The notes under the pieces: generated by a model | What the model saw: the letters and a program-made list of their open reading frames with translations, nothing else | Told to the model about the DNA's origin: nothing | Databases searched by the model: none | Source of the DNA: Globodera rostochiensis | Taxonomy: Eukaryota > Nematoda > Chromadorea > Rhabditida > Heteroderidae | Direction of reading: 5' to 3' | Assembly: GCA_018350325.1 (NCBI GenBank) | Contig: JAEVLN010000006.1 | Span: 2,370,693 to 2,434,692 of the forward strand | Length of the DNA stretch: 64,000 bases | Program-made: the position numbers and the translations under genes | Shown here: positions 22,383-33,973 of the stretch, one piece after another | Numbering within the stretch: position 1 is the stretch's first letter | How the letters are laid out: the number at the start of each line of letters is the position of its first letter

Positions 22383-22949
22383 CCGGAAAAATGCGTCAGT
22401 GGAAAATGCGTCAGTGATTATCAAAAGTCGAGAAAAAAGTGTTTTTATCGGATTTAGGGGCTTAGACTATAATTCTAACATCCATTTCTGCCGATTTCGA
22501 ACCTCGAACCAAATTCGAACAATTTTACAAAAATCCATTTTGGTCTCAAAATCATTCAAAAGTATAAATTCGATTATTACTTTCGTTGTAAAGTGTCTCG
22601 AACCCCACCCAAGCCAAAACTTAATCTCCTAACGTCTTAGGCTAAGCCTAAGCTAGGCTTAAGCTATGCTTAGGCCTCAGCCTAACAATTCCTAAGCGAG
22701 CTTGGCTTAGGCTTAGCTTCAGTACTAGACAGAATTGGCAATCGTGGTTGGCTTCGGACGGGTTAAGCGCCAAACTTGATTTTTGGAAAAATTTGAATTT
22801 TTGACTAAATGTTCGAATTCTGGTCCGGGGTTCGGGATTGGCTGTAACAGAGCTCAGAATTGGATTCTTAGACCCCAAAAACCTCCAAAAACATGTTTTG
22901 CATGACTTTTAATAATCACTGACGCATTTTCCACTGACGCATTTTCCGG
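22383..22949. mobile_element. MITE with about 45-bp inverted ends
   Basis: Left ccggaaaaatgcgtcagtgg followed by aaaatgcgtcagtgattat, and the right end carries the reverse complement (ataatcactgacgcattttc...). The doubled word GCGTCAGTGG-AAAAT occurs in each end. The interior has TAAGCC-like words at 22636-22735. Target-site duplication not resolved. Confidence 0.7.
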
Positions 22950-23234
22950 GAGCCCACTTTTCGGGTTAATTCCCGCATTTCACGTGTAGGGGGGGAGGGG
23001 GGTCCAGGGTTTAGTCGCAGTATTAATTCAATGATTATATGGATTAACAAAGTTTGTAAACGAACCTGGAAGTGAATTGTGAGCCCGTCCCCCTCCTGTT
23101 CCTAAAAAGCTTCAAAAAAACCAACCATTGTTAATAATTTCAGGCAGTTCAGTGTATGTGATCAAAATCCCGATCGGGATTAATTCTCGGCATTTCAGTG
23201 CGAATTTGTAAAATTGTCATTCCCGTTGCAGAAT

Positions 23235-23440
23235 AAAGGTTTTTTGTGTTCAATTATGTCACAGATTGTCAGAAGGCACTCATCCGCGTGGTAAGCTCGC
23301 CGGCACAAAAGTAGTGGCTCAGATAAAACTCCGACAGCGGGAGTGGCAGCTGATTCAGTTGTGCAGCTGCTGATCCACCGTATCAAGAGGCATCAGCGTT
23401 TCGCAGGACTCGTTGAACACCCGCGAAATTCCTGTCAAAA
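23235..23440 (-). pseudogene. Exon-like fragment of unknown gene, frameshifted
   Basis: On the minus strand, after an acceptor ttgacag at about 23440, one frame reads RVFNESCETLMPLDTVDQQL and stops at LHN; shifting one base gives LNQLPLPLSEFYLSHYF ... GELTTRMSAF and a stop. The two parts look like one continuous protein broken by a single-base shift. I do not recognise the family. It precedes the tandem two-finger cassettes, on the other strand. Confidence 0.35.
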
Positions 23441-24104
23441 AAAATACTTAATAAAGAAAAGATCAAAGCAGGAGGGTTTGGTTTCGGTTCAGATACCCAT
23501 CATTTTCGGCACGATCCTAATACTCAAAAATTCGGATTCCAGCTATTGAAACGCATGTACGGCACCAGTGGCCTGAATTTTTTTCTTTTTAAAAAAAAAA
23601 TTAAATCGATTACATTTGGTTTTACCTGTCTGGAATTTTAGGAGGGCGCATGGACTAAAATCAAACTTTAAAAAAAATGCAACGATGACAATCATTCGCA
23701 TGTTTTGTTGAGATCACATATCTCTTTTTCTCTGTTATTACAGACTTACACTATTTCTCTTTTTGCTTTTCTCTAACACACAAAAACAACAATCGATTTG
23801 TCGACTTTTTGAATTTGTTATTGCAAAAAGAGTAAGTGCTTCTGATGCGAGAAGAACAAATAATCCGCCTGCTTTTTTGCTTCAGGCTCCAAACCAAAAA
23901 CCTCACGAGCTTAAAATAAAGCCCTGAAATCACAAAAAAAAACTAACATAAGCTTTTCGTTGCTTTTTTTAATATTTCTTTTCATTTTTTTTCTTAAAAA
24001 AAAACTTCTACGGGTTTTTGAGTCCAAATCTGAATCTGACCCCATTTCGCCGATTCCGACCCAAACAATTAACGCCCAATTTAGATTTTTGTATCTTTTC
24101 ATCA

Positions 24105-24446
24105 ATGTTTCCATGCAACATTGCCGGATGTGACCGGTCTTTCACAACCGGAAACGGCCGGGCCATTCACATTGGCCGGAGCCATAATAAAGTGCAAACA
24201 AATCCCCCTTACCCTTGCAGGTCTATTAAATCAATTTAAAAAAATTAGCTCTAAAACATATCAAAAATCTGACATTAACTTGTTTTTTTTTTTACTACAG
24301 TATCTGTGAATTTGGTGCTCACTCAGCGAGCGCCATCAACCAGCATATGCGACGCCGCCATGAAGACACCACGATTCCGCGCTTGCGCGGAGCGCACCAT
24401 TGGCCGGGGAGGTCGATTGGCATCTACATGTCGGAGAATATGATTG
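24105..24446 (+). CDS. Two-finger C2H2 cassette, copy A
   Basis: Exon 24105-24220 starts with ATG and encodes MFPCNIAGCDRSF then H-IGRSH, a C-x4-C-x12-H-x4-H finger. It ends in phase 2 at the donor cccttgcag/gtctat. Exon 24301-24446, after tttactacag, completes a second finger: the joined sequence reads YPCSICEFGAHSAS with H-MRRRH. The exon ends at a gtaggt donor (24447), so at least one more exon is expected but I cannot place it. A zinc-finger DNA-binding role is inferred. Frames are intact. It might be one end of a paralogue of the 6922-19846 gene, but these fingers have no direct counterpart there. Confidence 0.55.
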
Positions 24447-25279
24447 GTAGGTGTATTTTATTGAGCGTTGGTGTTTTGTGAAACGCAAAAAAATGAGAAT
24501 TACAGCAGAAACCAGTTGACGCCCTTCGAAAAATGGAAAGGGAGGTATCGGCGGTGCCGATAGGCGCCGCCGAGAAAAATTTTTTAAAATAAGTTAATTT
24601 TGTTAAAAAATTTTTCCGATTTCCGACTTCCGATTTCCGACTTTTTTAGGGTCGGAATTCCGATTTCCGAAAAATTTTGAGACCCCGGAATTCCGGTTTC
24701 CGAAAAATTTTAAGGCCTCGGAATTCCGATTTCCGAAATTTTTTGAGGTCGTCGGCTCCCATCCCTGATGTACGGCACCAGTGGCCTGAATTTTTTTTTT
24801 TTTAAATTAAATCGATTGCATTTGGTTTTACCTGTCTGGAATTTTGGGAGGGCGCATGGCCTAAAATCAAACTTCGCATGTTTTGGTGAGATCATATATC
24901 TCTTTTTCTCTGTTATTACAGACTTACACTATTTCTCTTTTGCTTTTCTCTAACACACAAAAACAACAATCGATTTGTCGACTTTTTGCATTTGTTATTG
25001 CAAAAAGAGTAAGTGCTTCTGATGCGAGAAGAACAAATAATCCGCCTGCTTTTTTGCTTCAGGCTCCAAACCAAAAACCTCACGAGCTTAAAATAAAGCC
25101 CTGAAATCACAAAAAAAACTAACATAAGCTTTTCGTTGCTTTTTTAAATATTTCTTTTCATTTTTTTCTTAAAAAAAAACTTCTACGGGTTTTTGAGTCC
25201 AAATCTGAATCTGACCCCATTTCGCCGATTCCGACCCAAACAATTAACGCCCAATTTAGATTTTTGTATCTTTTCATCA

Positions 25280-25620
25280 ATGTTTCCATGCAACATTGCC
25301 GGATGTGACCGGTCTTTCACAACCGGAAACGGCCGGGCCATTCACATTGGCCGGAGCCATAATAAAGTGCAAACAAATCCCCCTTACCCTTGCAGGTCTA
25401 TTAAATCAATTTAAAAAAATTAGCTCTAAAACATATCAAAAATCTGACATTAACTTGTTTTTTTTTTACTACAGTATCTGTGAATTTGGTGCTCACTCAG
25501 CGAGCGCCATCAACCAGCATATGCGACGCCGCCATGAAGACACCACGATTCCGCGCTTGCGCGGAGCGCACCATTGGCCGGGGAGGTCGATTGGCATCTA
25601 CATGTCGGAGAATATGATTG
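25280..25620 (+). CDS. Two-finger C2H2 cassette, copy B
   Basis: Exons 25280-25395 and 25475-25620 are nearly identical in sequence to copy A, including the ATG, both fingers, the phase-2 splice inside the second finger's Cys-x2-Cys, and the gtaggt donor at the end. Near identity points to recent tandem duplication. Confidence 0.55.
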
Positions 25621-26316
25621 GTAGGTGTATTTTATTGAGCGTTGGTGTTTTGTGAAACGCAAAAAAATGAGAATTACAGCAGAAACCAGTTGACGCCCTT
25701 CGAAAAATGGAAAGGGAGGTATCGGCGGTGCCGATAGGCGCCGCCGAGAAAAATTTTTTAAAATAAGTTAATTTTGTTAAAAAATTTTTCCGATTTCCGA
25801 CTTCCGATTTCCGACTTTTTTAGGGTCGGAATTCCGATTTCCGAAAAATTTTGAGACCCCGGAATTCCGGTTTCCGAAAAATTTTAAGGCCTCGGAATTC
25901 CGATTTCCGATTTCCGAAATTTTTTGAGGTCGTCGGCTCCCATCCCTGATGTACGGCACCAGTGGCCTGAATTTTTTTTTTTTAAATTAAATCGATTGCA
26001 TTTGGTTTTACCTGTCTGGAATTTTGGGAGGGCGCATGGCCTAAAATCAAACTTCGCATGTTTTGGTGAGATCATATATCTCTTTTTCTCTGTTATTACA
26101 GACTTACACTATTTCTCTTTTGCTTTTCTCTAACACACAAAAACAACAATCGATTTGTCGACTTTTTGCATTTGTTATTGCAAAAAGAGTAAGTGCTTCT
26201 GATGCGAGAAAATAATGTTTTCTACAGGTTTTTGAGGCAAATCCGAATCTGACCTCATTTCGCCGATTCCGACCCAAACCATTAACGCCCAATTTAGATT
26301 TTTGTATCTTTTATCA

Positions 26317-26654
26317 ATGTTTCAATGCAACATTGCCGGATGTGATCGGTCTTTCACAACCGGAAACGGCCGGGCCATTCACATTGGCCGGAGCCATAAT
26401 AAAGTGCAAACAAATCCCCCTTACCCTTGCAGGTAAATCAATTTAAAAAAAATAGCTCTAAAACGTATCAAAAATCTGACATTAACTTTTTTTTTTACTA
26501 CAGTATCTGTGAATTTGGTGCTTACTCAGCGAGCACCATCAACCAGCATATGCGACGCCGCCATGAAGACACCACGATTCCGCGCTTGCGCGGAGCGCAC
26601 CATTGGCCGGGGAGCTCGATTGGCATCTACATGTCGGAGAATATGATTGGTTGA
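26317..26654 (+). pseudogene. Two-finger C2H2 cassette, copy C (diverged)
   Basis: Exons 26317-26432 and 26504-26654 keep both fingers, with changes P-to-Q at residue 3 and AHSASA to AYSAST in the second finger. The donor that ends copies A and B (gtaggt) is changed to gttgat, so the frame runs to a TGA at 26652-26654. Loss of the donor suggests a truncated or non-functional copy. Confidence 0.5.
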
Positions 26655-26889
26655 TGTATTTCATTGAGCGTTGGTGTTTTGTGAAATGCAAAAAAATGAG
26701 AATTACAGCAGAAACCAGTTGATCGCACTTCAAAAAGTGGATTTTTTTTTTTGGGGTGCTGAACATGATAGTGTACTTTATTTTGCATGTCCAGTTGGTT
26801 GAACTGTTTGAACTTTTTGGGGTGGCGAGAACATATTTAAATGATATTTATGGTTCAAAAACTGGTACTATCTTTTATATTAGCATTTT

Positions 26890-27330
26890 GTAGAATTTTC
26901 GGCGTTCACGCGCCATTGGGAACATCATCGCATCGACGGATGCCGTCCGGGCATGTTCAAGTGCAGTGTGTGCGACTACAGCTCGAATACGCGCAATGTG
27001 GTGCTGTTCCATGAACACAATCATCATCTGGTCGGTTTGCCCCGGAAGGGTTGAAATTTGGAAAATTCTCAATTTTTGATTAGGTTTATTTTTGAACAAA
27101 AAAGCGGATTAGGATTGGTGGGACTTTTTCTATACATTGCAAGGACATCCCGCTGACATCGCTTTGCCGGAACATCGAGCTTGTTCAACAGCAACCAAAA
27201 CAAATGCCCGTAGGCAAAACATTGGGTTTGAATGATGCCTGAGGCGGCGGATGTGGCCGAATTTTTCCATTCACAATTTTTTGCCATTTTTTTTTTAAAT
27301 TTATCATCAGTGATCACTCATAATGCTGGC
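26890..27330 (+). pseudogene. Partial copy of zinc-finger gene 3' end
   Basis: The sequence from ggcgttcacgcgccattgg repeats the exon at 19647-19806 (fingers 16 second half and 17: FKCSVCDYSSNT, then H-EHNHH) and the region to 20040 downstream. The first Cys pair of finger 16 is absent and the reading frame ends at GLPRKG followed by a stop. It lies directly downstream of the triplicated cassettes. Confidence 0.85.
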
Positions 27331-28084
27331 TGAAAATTCCCGTTTATTTAATGTTTCATGCTTCCCGGTTCGCTATATTAAAATGATTTATGCCGCGTTT
27401 CAAGTTAATCTAAAATAAAATGGAAAATATTGGGTCCTGATGGGTCCGTCTTATGTCCGGTTAGCTTTTTGTTCTGACAAGCGGTATTTGATGGATTATT
27501 ACGTCTAATGCATGCACCCTTAAATGGAACTGTCTCCGGGCCGTTTCATCCATCATTAGCAGGGAACTGTTTTATATGGGACGAATCCCCAACTGGCTAC
27601 ACCGGAGAAATGTAAAAAGTTAGATAATATTTATATGCTCCAAAAAAAAGCCAAAAATATGCCGGACCCGGACACTTCAGTGCTGACATTTCAGTAGTTG
27701 GCAGTGAAAAACGGGCAATATTTTATATTGACAAATTTGTTTCAACCACAATAAATGGTCTTGAAATAGATTGATACAATTTAAAAAGAGATTGATACAA
27801 TTCGAAAGGCAGTAAAAAACGAGCAATATTTTATATTGGCAAATTCGTTTCAACCAATAAATGCTTCATTAAATAAAAAGGACATAGGATTTCAATTGAT
27901 TCAAGCGATTGCAACCCTCTAATACTTCGACGTGTTTTAAACAACGGGAAACCCGTTCCACGGCGACTTTTGGGGGGGGGGTAATTGCAAGAAATTGATA
28001 TTTTGGTTTTCCCTACGGCATGCACCGTGTGCCACTTCTCATGACACTCGGAGAACGGAACCTTCACAGACGCCAAGCTTAGCA

Positions 28085-28320
28085 AAATTGGTTTGAGCGT
28101 TGAAGGTATTTGTCGTTGTCATCATCAATGATGTTGCCGTTGTCAATGCCGACGGACTGATCGCCGCCAATTCGTGCTGTTCATTCCGTTGCTGAACATC
28201 CTTTGGCATTTTCGTTGTCGTCGTCACAATCCCTTCTGCTTTATCCTCTTTGCACTATTTGCCAAGTTTGTTGAAGGCCAAACGTTGCATGCTCTGCTGG
28301 TGTTGTTGTTATTGGACGCA
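28085..28320 (-). pseudogene. Inverted partial copy of zinc-finger gene exon 1
   Basis: On the minus strand the block encodes TTTTKMPKDVQQRNEQHEL and ALTTATSLMMTTTNTF, matching the second half of exon 1 (7560-7790) with substitutions and a frameshift upstream near the caaacgttgcatgctct region. It has no finger and no intact frame. Confidence 0.8.
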
Positions 28321-29885
28321 TAAACTGAAGTAGAGACAAAATGAATGGCACTCTGTGGTAGAAATGTGGGGGTGATATATCAGTGCGTCAAGTTTCAGCC
28401 AGAAACTCCGTGGACACCTGGGGACCTTCCCTTTGTGCCACCCCCCCCCCTCCCCTCCCCCCGAATTTTTAGAATTAAAAAATCCCGAAACCTACCATGG
28501 CCTCTTCAGCATGATCACCGACAAAAGTCAAGCCTGCTTGTCCAGCTTTATCACATGGAAATCCCCATTTAACTGAATTCAGTCGATTGTGATAAAGAAT
28601 TTACTGAATTTACCAAACCATAATATAAAATCCGGATCTTTAAAAAATAAATAAGTTCTTATTTTAAAAAAATGTACAGTTTTTAGCTCGATGTATTTTT
28701 TTATCTTTTTATGGAACAACTTTTTCACTAAATATACCCTATGGCCTTTATCTATCCTTCCAATAAATTAATTTGTTATTCCCAGTTCTTTCCCGCCAAA
28801 ACCAAAGCTCTCCTCTACCCAAAACTAGAGATCGAAAATTTCAAATGACACAGGCAAGGGCCTCTTGTTGCAAAAATTTTGGTTCGGTTACCGGTTTCAA
28901 TCTAAAACGACGGTTCGGTTTCGGTTATCCAAAAATTTCGGTTTGTTACCGGTTTCGATTAACCAACCCATAGGGGGGAGGACTCTTTTGGTCAAGATTT
29001 TTGAAAATATTTTTTATTCTAAAATCGTTTGAAAATATGTTATTTGATGCGCTGATTACGAATTCGTCAATAAAAACTAAAAATTGAGAATTTAAAACGG
29101 TTTTGACTGAGCCGATCCGGATTTTTGGGCTCAGAGATTAGTAATGCGAATTCTCGATTACTACCTAAAATCTTAGAAAAAAACTCCTCTTTTTGCATTT
29201 GAATAATTCCTTAAAAAAATAATTCCTTAAAAAATGTAAAAAGATGCGTCTCTATAGATTGACTTTTTAGGGTAGCATTTTTTTGGTAAAATTTTTTTAG
29301 AAATATTTTTGGATTTTATTGCATTGAATTTTAAGGGAAAATTTTTTAAATTTTGTTTATAGAAATTGTCAATGCCAGTCCCGTTTTTCCCGACCCTGGC
29401 TAAAATGTGGTCCCGTCTTTTGCAGTCCCCGATCAATCCGGGTTTTTTTCAAAAATCTCAGTCTGAACAAATCTATTTCATTTATTCTTATCATTATTAT
29501 TTAAATAATAGTTTTTAATTTATTATATTTATTTTCTAAAACGTTTAATGGTGATGTTTATTGGGACGGTTGGCAGATTTGTCGGTGACAGCAGTCCGAT
29601 CACTCCACTCCGTCCCGGATGATTCATTTTGTCCGTTTTGTTTAAACTTTAAAGCATCAAATTTACATTCCATTTATTCACGTTTTTGCTCAACTGTGTT
29701 TGGTTGATGCTTTTCCATTCCGTCGCTATTCTATTTTCAACCAAAACGGCCATTTATTTATATTGTCAATTTCTAAATTTAAGTCTTAAAGGCCAATTTT
29801 CTTCTTGAGGCAATCTTTCTCAACTCCGGAACGCAGCTTCTTTAGGTTTTCGACTTTTATGCGCATTTGTGGTTAACTTTTTGGG
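28321..29885. other. Gene-free region
   Basis: AT-rich DNA with a CGGTTTCGGTTA-word MITE remnant at about 28826-28975 and a short CCCGTTTTTCCCG-word remnant at about 29370-29450. I see no exon with both splice signals and protein-like composition. Confidence 0.5.
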
Positions 29886-30640
29886 GCTTTCAGAAATGGT
29901 CGGCCTGACGTGCCGTGCCGACCGCTTTTCCTCCTCCTTTTCTCCCTGCTTTTCTTGATTCTGGCTTCAAAAAATCGGAATCTTGGACTGCCCCCTATTT
30001 TCTTTTACTCAAAAACATCACAATTACCATCGAAACCGTCTACCACTCGTCGTCTGATTGCGGATCCTCCATAAATGACCGTCCCTCCAATTGGCACCAA
30101 AAACCGGTGTTTGGCATCTTGAAATTCCGGATATTTTTGTCATTGATGCCTTTTGCAATGTCAAACTTGGCGAAATTAACGACATTCTCGACAAAATTCC
30201 CGATGACACCTCACTCGGAATCCCTGATGAGATCACTAAAGACAATGAAAAATGCCACCGCGTCCGGACTTTGGTGCATCTCCATCGGATGCAACTGGGG
30301 AAACTGTCGAAAATTGTATGGAAAAGCCGCAAGCTCTTGTTGTGCCAAAGGCTTCGAATTTGTGTGCTGTCAAGAGGCTGGCCAAAGACATTTCGATGGA
30401 GTAAAGTTGTACGGATTTTTAGAAAAATCCGTGTCCGCGATTACAAAAATTTTAGGTTGAGGGAAGCGTTACTTTTCTGGGAAAGCCTGTGTTTGACCCG
30501 CCAAAAGTATGTTAAATTCAATTTGAATATTAAATGACAACACATCCCTCCATTTTAAAAGGGCCAATTTAACTTTGCCATAAATAATTTATAGGGTTGA
30601 AACCCAGGATTTTGCCGGACGCTGTAAAACTCGGGATTTC
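29886..30640 (+). other. Duplicated coding-like segment, copy 1
   Basis: The block from ggggctttcagaaatggtcgg to the region after 30595 (aactcgggatttcggtt) recurs at 36262. Frames overlap: 29915-30460 is open for 181 codons, 30091-30537 for 148. Between the two copies the differences fall mostly at third positions of the 30091 frame (ctt/ctg Leu, cat/cac His, ctg/ttg Leu are silent), so that frame, with KLGEINDILDKIPDD and KLSKIVWKSRKLLLCQ, is the likelier coding one. An upstream frame gives a hydrophobic PLFLLLFSLLFLILA run like a signal anchor. I do not recognise the family. Confidence 0.4.
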
Positions 30641-31922
30641 GGTTACGTAAAATTTCCGATTCCGTGAATTTCGAGCCTTTTAAAAAAATCAAAACCCAAA
30701 AACAGAATTCTGCGCTCAAAACAACCAGAATGATCAAATATAAATCAGACCAGCACATCCTTGTTGGTAAAATAATGATAAGATGGCTTTAGAAATATTC
30801 TTGGCCAAATTTCCTAAGAGTTTTTTGAAAGAGCAAAAACCACATGACAAAAATTAGCATGTTTAATGCTTATGTTTATAACATGAATGTTTATTGAAAT
30901 TCCAAAATTTTCAACACTTGCGACACGGGTCCGTTTTCAAGTACTGTACTTGGCATCCAAGTACATATGGCAGACCTGTTCTTTACATTTGGATTTTTTA
31001 GGGAACACAACAGCACTCATATCACTGATGAACACTCATTAACTGACCGTGGCGAAATGACCGCAGGGACTTTTCAAATTCGTACAAATGAATAAACTCA
31101 TCTCATGACGGTCATAACCTGGAATTCTGTGCCAATATAATTTTTTTGCCTATCATTCTATGCCGTGCAACTCTTTATTTTACATGAAATCTCACATTTT
31201 TTCTCCAAAATTCTCACTTTACTTTTTGGTTCATTCACTCAGAAACCCTTTCATTTTTATAACATTGTAAAATTCTCAAATTTTTCGTGATAAAAAAGGT
31301 AGATCGAAATGTTTACGGATTTTAAAAATGGGTTGGGATCAAGGCTGGGCGAAGCTTGGCTCACTAGCCAAACATGGTTTTAGTTTTTGTCGTTTTGACT
31401 GACCTACACCGGCCTAAAAAGCCGACGCCTATCGGCGCCCCGCGCATAAAATAAGAGTTATAATTAAGATTTTGAAATTAATGTGCAATTTTACCTAGGT
31501 ATATTGTTTTATCAATTTCCTATCTTTGGGCTAATATTTTGCTTGAAACAAATAAGGCATTTATACTCTCGCAAAATTGGTTGGCCCCGACTTACATTTT
31601 TGGCTAATGCCTGTTTAATTTTAGATTTGCTTTTTATTTTATTTGAGCTTTTAAAAAAATCTTTTAACAAATTGAGTTAAAAATTCAAAATTTTCTCGCT
31701 AACAAATAAGCCTATTTTAAGCTTCTGGGAGGCGGAGGGAGGGTAAGTGGTGCCGAAAATAAAGATGATTTTAACGGGTGTTTGGACATTAATTTCACTT
31801 GTCAATAATCAACAAAGAACAATCAATGCATTAATTAGAGCATAAATTTCACAACATCGTAAAATTTGGCAAATAAAAATGTCTTGTTTAGATATTTTCA
31901 TAAGCGTTCATTTTTGCTTTCT

Positions 31923-33421
31923 TTACGCTTCAGGGGCGTTCTCGATGGGAGGCAACGGCGCATTCTTAAATATATTGTAATTTTAATTAATTTTCATTGA
32001 ATAAACTTGCTTGAAGTTATTTTTATTATTTACACTTGGGGTGAAACAACGAAGTTAAAATTGCTTGCATAAATAATTTATGAAATATAAATTGCAAAAC
32101 TTACGCATTCCTCCTTTTGCTCTGGGTCTGGCAAGCATTTCCGAAGTGCGTCCTAAATTTGTTTATAATTTATTTCATTTTTTTGTCACATTTCTTTAGG
32201 TTTTTCTTAAAAAAGCAATTGAAATTTTAGATTGGAATTTTGTCATAAATAATGAAACTTACATAGTCCGAGTGCTTTCGCTGCAAGCATTTGAGAAACT
32301 TTGGCTAAATGTTGTGTTTTCATTTTTTAATTAATTTTAAAACAAAAACTGTAAACACTTACACATTTTTCAACTTTCTCCTTGATCCTATGAACAATCG
32401 TCCACAGACCCGAGCGAGGGATTTTCTAAATAATGGAAAAAGTTAAATTCAATCAAATAAATTAAAATGCTTAAAAACAATTACAAATTCAAGGAGCTCC
32501 GGCATGCACTTTTTGTAAATGGTATCCTAAATATGAACAATAATAATAAGTTCTGATTTTGCTTCCTACAAATTATCATTCATGATTTTCGGTGCCTTGT
32601 AATTTCACGAAATGACAATTTTGAACGAATTTTCAAAATAAAAATATTCATTTAAATTTGTAAATTTATTAAAATGGAAAAAAATTTGCCAATTGTCAAT
32701 CCCATCTATCCTGGCTCTCACGATCCAGGTTAATCCCGGTCCCGGGTTTTTCCAAAAATCCCGATCCCGTTTTACTCTAAATAAATGGAAGAATGTATGT
32801 ATTAAATATTTTTGAAAATTGTCTAAAGGATCTTTTGCGAATTTGCCAAAATAGACTTTTTCGCGAGACTGGCATTGCTTTTTCCCCCCCTCCCCCCCCT
32901 TATACCCAATCCGGATGACCAGCAAGGATGCAATTTTTCATCTTTATCTGAATTGTTTTAATATATTTTTATAATTTTTTTTTTTAACATTTACAGTTAT
33001 TAGAATAAAATTGCACTTACAATGGCCGGGTCTTTTGACCTCATTTCGTCGATGGTCATCTAAAAGCACCAACTAATCAGCTTAAAAATTGGCGAAATAT
33101 GTAAATGTTTTTGATTTTGCTAGCTGTTTTTATTTTAATTTAAATTTTAAAATACAACAAAATGCTTACATCATCCACACATTTGAAAGCTGACCCTTCA
33201 GGGCAACACGCGTCCCCTTTGGACGCGTTCAGTGGAAAGCATTCACCCCATTTGTCTGTGCAGTTTTCTTTCATTTTGTGGCACGGCATCAGATCTTTTG
33301 GGCACCTAATTAAAAGGTGAATAGAAAAGCAAATAAGTAAAAGAAACTCCCAACTGAGGGCGGGAAAAGTAAGCGCGGTGAAAAGGGCAAAAACGACCAC
33401 GACAGATTTGGAGACGCCCAT
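31923..33421 (-). CDS. Small secreted Cys-rich protein, paralogue 1
   Basis: Eight exons on the minus strand (right to left: 33348-33421, 33170-33305, 33021-33059, 32485-32526, 32363-32425, 32263-32304, 32105-32152, 31923-31964) join in phase to 161 residues. A signal peptide (MGVSKSVVVVFALFTALTFP, then ALS) starts it. Exon 2 carries eight Cys in ECPKDLMPC, ENC, GECFP, DACCPEG, KCVDD. Exons 4-7 repeat a short K-C-[L/M]-[P/Q] module (YKKCMPE, VEKC, LKCLQ, RKCLPDP ... EEC), one or two Cys each. All internal introns are in phase 0 after exon 2. Extracellular location is inferred. In a parasitic nematode such a protein could be an effector, but nothing in the sequence proves that; family not recognised. 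Confidence 0.78.
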
Positions 33422-33973
33422 TTGTTAACTGAATTCGCAGTTCAATTATTTAAAATAGAAATATTTCTTAAAAAATAATAAATTATTCAAATTATGTTTT
33501 ATTCTAATTCAGAACATTTAAATTAGGCAAAATCGCCAGAGAAAAATGAAAAACTTATTCGTTTTTCCAGAATGACCCCCCCCCCGAACAATGGCGGCGG
33601 ATTGATGGATGGCTGATCAACTCAACTCCCGAATTGTCCAAGACGCTCTTTGATCGTTTATTTTTAATTTCGAATTTATTTGTTTATTGGTCTACTTTAA
33701 ATTGTAGTAAACATCAAAAATTTACTTCGCGCAATTTAAAGAGCCATCACCAGAAAAATATGGAATTCGGATTTAATGTTAGATTTAAAGACAAATCCTT
33801 TTAAAAAAAACATTTTGAAATTTAATTATAACAGAAGATTGAAATTCAATTTTCATTCAATTACTAAAATTATTTTCAAATAATAATTAAGTTAAGAAAG
33901 TAAATTAAAGAACGGTTTTATTAAATGGGAATCCTATAAAATGAATTTATTAACCCTTTTAAGAAGTTGGGGC

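Larger units (their letters stand above)
23555..26760. repeat. Three tandem copies of a roughly 1.2-kb segment
   Basis: Copies begin at atgtacggcaccagtgg at 23555, 24768 and 25949. The first two contain the full unit with period about 1.2 kb; the third is shorter. Each holds a two-exon zinc-finger cassette. Copies 2 and 3 are preceded by the right end of a CCGATTTCC-word MITE (ending catccctg), whereas copy 1 has no such end. Confidence 0.9.
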
